In this document: positions 6,130 through 9,249 of the stretch, one piece after another
Layout of the letters: each line of letters starts with the position of its first letter
Position numbering within the stretch: position 1 is the first letter of the stretch
DNA from: an uncultured Burkholderiales bacterium
GTDB lineage: Bacteria > Pseudomonadota > Gammaproteobacteria > Burkholderiales > Burkholderiaceae_C
Reading direction: 5' to 3'
Assembly: GCA_903871865.1 (NCBI GenBank)
Contig: CAIQIL010000382.1
Span: 1-9,249, forward strand
DNA length: 9,249 nt
Position numbers and translations under genes: made by a program
The notes under the pieces: generated by a model
The model's database searches: none
What the model was told of the DNA's origin: nothing
Seen by the model: only the letters and a program-made list of their open reading frames with translations

Positions 6130-7323
6130 TTGCGACACCTCAAACTGGCGTGGGCCGCACCACTGCTGGGCATCGCCCTGGCGGGTGTCCTGCACGGCTG
6201 CGGCGGTGGCGGCCAGACCGCCTCCAACAACACCGGCGGTGTCGGCAGCGGCGGCACGGGCTCGTACACCAACGGCCCCATCTCGGGGCTGGGCTCCATC
6301 ATCGTCAATGGCGTGCGCTATGAGTTGGACAGCGCCACGGCCTTGATCAGCGAGGACAAGGCCTCGCCCGTGTCCGACGACTTGCAGATCGGCATGGTGG
6401 TGGAGGTCGATGGCGGTGCGGTCACGGCAGGCACAGGGACTGCGACCGATTCTGCCAAGGCCGTGCGGGTGCGGTATGCGAGCGAGCTGATTGGCGTGGT
6501 GGCCAATCCCGTGGGGGCGTCCGCGACGACCGAATTCACGGTCATGGGGCAGCACGTTGTCATCAACGCACGCACCGTTCCGCTGGCCGCGCCCTTGCAG
6601 GCGGGCGATGTGGTGGTCGTGCATGCTTTGCCTACCGCTTTGGGTGAATTTGCAGCCACGCGCGTTGATGTACTGTCATCGCAACCTGTGGCGTACAAGA
6701 TCTCCGGCATGGTGATTGATGTCGATCCGACAGCGCGCAGGATTCGGCTGGGCCAAGGTCCTCAGGTTGTGACGTTCACAGGCTCCATGCCGGCAGGCTT
6801 GGTGGCCGGCAGCTATGTGCGCGTGCGCGTCACTCCGGCGGTATTGCCGAACACGAACTGGACGGCGCTGTCTGGCGGCATCGGCGTGCGCAGTCAGCTG
6901 GTGAGCGATGAACGCAGGGGGCGTCTGGAGGGCGTGATTCAGAACTTCGATGCCAGCAACTCGGGTGTGATCAATGGCACGACGGTGAACTTCACCGCCG
7001 TGCGCGCCACGCTCGGTGCTGGCTCACCCAATGGGCTGCGCGTGGAGGTCGAGGGCCTGTATCGCAGTGGCGTGTTGGTGGCCGACAAAGCCGAGCTGGA
7101 CGATGACAACCAGCCTGGCGAGAACGAGCTGCATGGGCGCGTTGAACTGCCCATCACCGCGACAACGTTCAAGCTGCGTGGCATCACGGTCAGCTACACA
7201 TCCACGGACGTCGAACCTGGGTTGGTGCTGGTCAACAACGTGTGCGTGGAGGTCAAGGGCACTTTGCTCAATGCTTCCAGCCTGCAGGCCACCGAGGTCA
7301 AGCGCGACGACGGCTGCCGCTGA
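6127..7323 (+). CDS. DUF5666-repeat lipoprotein, function unknown
   Basis: This 398-residue envelope protein begins with a short charged end (MLRHLK), a hydrophobic segment (about 7-22) and a lipobox-like LHGC, so Cys25 should be lipid-modified. A Gly/Ser/Asn-rich linker (26-50) follows. The rest is about five diverged beta-rich repeats of 60-70 residues, near 51-118, 120-183, 189-258, 264-326 and 334-395. They share starts such as ISGLGSIIVNGVRY, LIGVVANPV, ISGMVIDVD, LEGVIQNFD and LHGRVELP, and 'GMVVEVDG', 'GDVVVVHA', 'GLRVEVEG'-type ends. This matches the DUF5666 domain as I know it. Two further Cys lie near the C-terminus (373 and 397). From about 6400 the gene uses more A/T-ending codons than its neighbours. 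It is coupled to the DUF6502 gene, which suggests a shared task. No enzyme motif is visible; a binding or scaffold role is only a guess. Confidence 0.8.
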   Translation: MLRHLKLAWAAPLLGIALAGVLHGCGGGGQTASNNTGGVGSGGTGSYTNGPISGLGSIIVNGVRYELDSATALISEDKASPVSDDLQIGMVVEVDGGAVTAGTGTATDSAKAVRVRYASELIGVVANPVGASATTEFTVMGQHVVINARTVPLAAPLQAGDVVVVHALPTALGEFAATRVDVLSSQPVAYKISGMVIDVDPTARRIRLGQGPQVVTFTGSMPAGLVAGSYVRVRVTPAVLPNTNWTALSGGIGVRSQLVSDERRGRLEGVIQNFDASNSGVINGTTVNFTAVRATLGAGSPNGLRVEVEGLYRSGVLVADKAELDDDNQPGENELHGRVELPITATTFKLRGITVSYTSTDVEPGLVLVNNVCVEVKGTLLNASSLQATEVKRDDGCR

Positions 7324-7345
7324 CCTCATTGGCGCGCTCTGATCT
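7324..7345. other. Convergent gene junction without a clear terminator
   Basis: Only 22 bases separate the stop of the + strand DUF5666 gene from the stop of the - strand dioxygenase gene. No hairpin with a T-tract is visible in either direction here, so transcripts may run into each other's 3' ends. Confidence 0.6.
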
Positions 7346-8092
7346 TCAGGGCCCTTGGAAGCCGCCTTGCCGGAAGGTGAGCACCAGGGTGTCGCGCCAG
7401 CCGTGGTCGCCGAGTGGCTGAATGGGCGTGGATTCGTGGATGACGCGTTCGTCGTCCAGCAGCATCATGCTCCAGGGCTCGGTGAGGGTGAAGCGCACGC
7501 CGCTGGGGCCGTCGGCCTCGAAGACGCGGGTCTCGCCGCCCTTGATGCCGTGGCGCTCCAGCATGAGCACGGCCACGAAGTCCACGCCATCGCGGTGGGC
7601 GCCTTCGGGCGTGGGGCGGCCGATGCCGCCGGCGGTGTCCACGCGGAACTGGTGGGCCTCGATGAACCACGTGCTCACCGGCTTGACCTCGGCCAGCAGG
7701 CTGCCCAGCCGGGTCAGCAGGGCCTGCCACATCGGGTGGGCGGTGGTGCTCGCGGGCATGGGTTCGAACCAGCGCTCGAAGCCGCCGTGCAAGGCGTTGT
7801 AGGTCACGGGCTGCCAGTGCGCGCGATGAGGCGTTTGCGTCAGCGTGGCGCGGGCCGCGTCGTTGGCGTGGTCCAGCACGAAGCAGCTGTGGCGACGGAA
7901 GCGGTAGTGGCCGCCGTCGCGCAGGTGGGTGTCGGGCGGCAGGTCGGACCAGCTGGCGTGCAGCGTGTCGGCATCGGCGGCCTGGGCAGGCAGCCAGTGC
8001 AAGAGCATGTCGCGGGGCATGAGGGCCCAGCCATCGTGACGCAGCGCGGCGCCAACATCGTCAAGCTGGGCGGGGGAAGACAGGGAGCGCAT
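7346..8092 (-). CDS. 2-oxoglutarate/Fe(II) dioxygenase family protein (PF10014-like)
   Basis: This 248-residue cytoplasmic enzyme matches the 2OG-Fe dioxygenase family that includes the bacterial L-isoleucine 4-hydroxylase, as I recognise it. The iron ligands are His166 and Asp168 in GAHRDGVDF and His219 in VIHESTPI. Arg233 in WRDTLVLTFR, 14 residues later, would bind 2-oxoglutarate. An N-terminal HYRFRRHSCFVL segment (62-73) is also typical of the family. It should couple 2OG decarboxylation to hydroxylation of a small substrate, perhaps a free amino acid, but the substrate is not readable. The ATG at 8092 was chosen because the family's conserved sequence begins just after it and upstream codons look non-coding. 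No Shine-Dalgarno precedes it, and the start lies in an inverted repeat. The gene follows the amidotransferase by 62 bases on the same strand and may share its transcript. Confidence 0.82.
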   Translation of the reverse strand: MRSLSSPAQLDDVGAALRHDGWALMPRDMLLHWLPAQAADADTLHASWSDLPPDTHLRDGGHYRFRRHSCFVLDHANDAARATLTQTPHRAHWQPVTYNALHGGFERWFEPMPASTTAHPMWQALLTRLGSLLAEVKPVSTWFIEAHQFRVDTAGGIGRPTPEGAHRDGVDFVAVLMLERHGIKGGETRVFEADGPSGVRFTLTEPWSMMLLDDERVIHESTPIQPLGDHGWRDTLVLTFRQGGFQGP

Positions 8093-8108
8093 GTCAGAAC
8101 TATGACAT
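8091..8108 (-). promoter_or_regulatory. Inverted repeat ATGTCA-N6-TGACAT at the dioxygenase start codon
   Basis: ATGTCA (8091-8096) and TGACAT (8103-8108) are perfect inverted repeats separated by GAACTA. The repeat overlaps the dioxygenase start codon (8090-8092). The half-site size and spacing are those of a dimeric repressor site, but no particular regulator is recognised. Confidence 0.35.
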
Positions 8109-8120
8109 GAAGACGTGCAT

Positions 8121-8137
8121 CCCTGCCTGAGGCAGGG
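8121..8137 (-). other. Short hairpin between the amidotransferase and dioxygenase genes
   Basis: CCCTGCC (8121-8127) and GGCAGGG (8131-8137) pair perfectly around a 3-base loop, 17 bases beyond the amidotransferase stop. No T-run follows in the - direction, so it is at most a weak terminator or attenuating structure in an otherwise co-directional unit. Confidence 0.4.
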
Positions 8138-8154
8138 CAAGGTCAGACCAGTGC

Positions 8155-8877
8155 TCAGCGTTTGCCGGACAAGCCCTGAAAGGCGTTCAGCCAGTCGCGC
8201 AGCATGCGGGCGGCGGCGGCTTCCAATGCGGGTGCGTGGGCGTGCGCAGCGGCACGCAAGGCGGGCACGTCCAATCCGGCCGAGGTCAGCTCGCAGGCGT
8301 GGCCGATGAGCCAGCGCTCGAAGTCCGCCCCTTGCGCTTCCACGTGGCATTGCAGGCCCAGCGCATGGGCGCCCACCGCGAAGGCCTGGTGCGGGTACAC
8401 CGCGCTGCTGGCCAGGTGGGTGCTGCCCGCGGGCAGGGTGAAGGTGTCGCCATGCCAGTGCAGCACGGGCAGGCCTGTCAGGTGGCGCAGGCAGGACGCT
8501 TCGCCCTCCGGTGTCAGCTGCAGGGCAGACCAGCCGATCTCTTTCGTGCCGCCCGGGTGCACGCGCGCGCCCAGCGCGGCGGCCATCAGTTGAGCACCCA
8601 GGCAGATGCCCAGGGTCGGGCGTTGTGCCGCCAGGCGTTCGCGCAGCAGGGCCAGCTCGTCGTTCAGGAAAGGGTAGGTGTCGGTTTCATAAACACCGAT
8701 GGGGCCGCCCAGCACGATGAGCAGCTCGGCCTCGTGCGCGGGCGCCAGGTCATCCACCCCGGCCTGCAGGCTGGACCAGGTCCAGCCCAGTTCGCGCAAC
8801 ACGGGCGCAAAGCTGCCCAGGTCTTCGAAAGCCAGGTGCTGGACGACGATGGCGTGGTGGGGCATGGGCGTGGTCAT
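8155..8877 (-). CDS. Class I glutamine amidotransferase (stand-alone GATase1 domain, GMP-synthase-like)
   Basis: The 240-residue protein is a complete GATase1 domain: LLIVLGGPIGVYE near residue 52, the nucleophile Cys92 in GICLGAQLMA, and His178 with Glu180 in LQCHVE. The triad is therefore intact and the enzyme should hydrolyse glutamine or a gamma-glutamyl bond. There is no synthetase domain attached, so it is not GuaA itself. It belongs to the loosely annotated group named 'glutamine amidotransferase' or 'GMP synthase-like', some of whose members are gamma-glutamyl peptidases. The ATG at 8875-8877 overlaps the stop of the thioesterase gene (ATGA), and no good ribosome site precedes it, so translation is likely coupled. 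A second in-frame ATG at 8865 is possible. The ammonia acceptor or true substrate is unknown. Confidence 0.88.
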   Translation of the reverse strand: MTTPMPHHAIVVQHLAFEDLGSFAPVLRELGWTWSSLQAGVDDLAPAHEAELLIVLGGPIGVYETDTYPFLNDELALLRERLAAQRPTLGICLGAQLMAAALGARVHPGGTKEIGWSALQLTPEGEASCLRHLTGLPVLHWHGDTFTLPAGSTHLASSAVYPHQAFAVGAHALGLQCHVEAQGADFERWLIGHACELTSAGLDVPALRAAAHAHAPALEAAAARMLRDWLNAFQGLSGKR

Positions 8878-9249
8878 GGGGAGGATTCCGACAGCACCGG
8901 ACGCGGACGCCCGTCGCGGTCGATGGCGACGTAGGTGGCCTTGGCCTCGGTCACCTTCACCAGGATGGGGTTGGCGGGTTGGCGCTCGGCCCAGACCTCG
9001 ACGTGGACGGTCACCGAGGTGTTGCCGATGCGCTCCACGCGGGCGTAGAAGGACAGCAGGTCGCCCACCGACACCGCATTGCGGAAAATGAACTCGTTGA
9101 CGGCCACCGTGGTCACGCGGCCGCGCGAGACGCGCCCGGGCAGCACGCAGCCGGCCAGGTCCACCTGCGACATGATCCAGCCGCCAAAGATGTCGCCATT
9201 GCCGTTGGCGTCTTTGGGCATGGGCATGACGCGCATGACCAGTTCCATC
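8874..9249 (-). CDS. Acyl-CoA thioesterase, YciA-like hotdog protein (5' end probably beyond window)
   Basis: The visible 124 residues show the hotdog-fold thioesterase signature NGDIFGGWIMSQVDLAG, with the probable catalytic Asp30. This is followed by GRVTTVAVNEFIFRNAVSVGDLLSFYARV and VHVEVWAER, closely matching YciA/HI0827 enzymes that hydrolyse short- and medium-chain acyl-CoAs to free acid and CoA in the cytoplasm. The first visible ATG is at 9246-9248, one base from the edge. YciA proteins have about ten residues before this point, so the true start may lie outside the window. The stop overlaps the amidotransferase start by ATGA. Relatives act as hexamers. Its role may be to relieve acyl-CoA build-up and free CoA. 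Confidence 0.88.
   Translation of the reverse strand, partial: MELVMRVMPMPKDANGNGDIFGGWIMSQVDLAGCVLPGRVSRGRVTTVAVNEFIFRNAVSVGDLLSFYARVERIGNTSVTVHVEVWAERQPANPILVKVTEAKATYVAIDRDGRPRPVLSESSP

Noticed and set aside
7355..8110. + strand open frame (251 codons) opposite the dioxygenase
   Set aside because: The - strand frame has the full HxD...H...R dioxygenase signature; the + frame is Gly/Ala/Val/His-rich and motif-free.
8093..8350. Upstream extension of the dioxygenase frame to 8350
   Set aside because: The added residues are Arg/Ala-rich and overlap the end of the amidotransferase gene in another frame; family similarity begins only after the ATG at 8092.
1..9249. Mobile elements, CRISPR array, tRNA or rRNA genes
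   Set aside because: I looked for transposase motifs, terminal repeats, regularly spaced repeats and tRNA-like arms and saw none; gene order and composition look like stable chromosome.

Overview
The window looks like ordinary chromosomal DNA from a GC-rich betaproteobacterium, most likely in the order Burkholderiales (a Comamonadaceae or Sphaerotilaceae/Aquabacterium-like organism). That placement is an inference. It rests on strong G/C preference at third codon positions, the multifunctional beta-oxidation protein followed by a thiolase, and the pairing of a DUF6502 gene with a DUF5666 lipoprotein gene. I saw no RNA genes, insertion sequences, CRISPR arrays or phage genes.

Positions 1-1400 hold the end of a FadB-like 3-hydroxyacyl-CoA dehydrogenase and a complete thiolase with all its catalytic residues, closed by a strong intrinsic terminator. 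This is the last part of a fatty-acid beta-oxidation operon. Positions 1421-4267 carry two unrelated alpha/beta hydrolases on the + strand: a cytoplasmic COG4757-type protein, and a large exported one with a signal peptide, a Ser-Asp-His triad and a beta-rich C-terminal domain. A second textbook terminator follows. Positions 4354-5130 encode a crotonase-superfamily protein. By residue pattern it resembles the delta3,delta2-enoyl-CoA isomerase (ECI2) branch more than a true enoyl-CoA hydratase.

Positions 5237-7323 hold the least understood part, a translationally coupled pair (TGATG overlap). The first gene is a cytoplasmic DUF6502 protein with a helix-turn-helix-like segment. The second is a lipoprotein made of about five DUF5666-like beta repeats. 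A perfect inverted repeat overlaps a possible -10 element upstream of the pair.

From 7346 to the right edge everything is on the - strand. In transcription order there is a YciA-like acyl-CoA thioesterase whose start probably lies beyond the edge, a stand-alone class I glutamine amidotransferase overlapping it by ATGA, and after 62 bases a 2-oxoglutarate/Fe(II) dioxygenase of the family that contains free-amino-acid hydroxylases. The + and - gene blocks converge at 7324-7345 with only 22 bases between stop codons. The thiolase, crotonase and thioesterase share an acyl-CoA theme, but they sit in separate transcription units.
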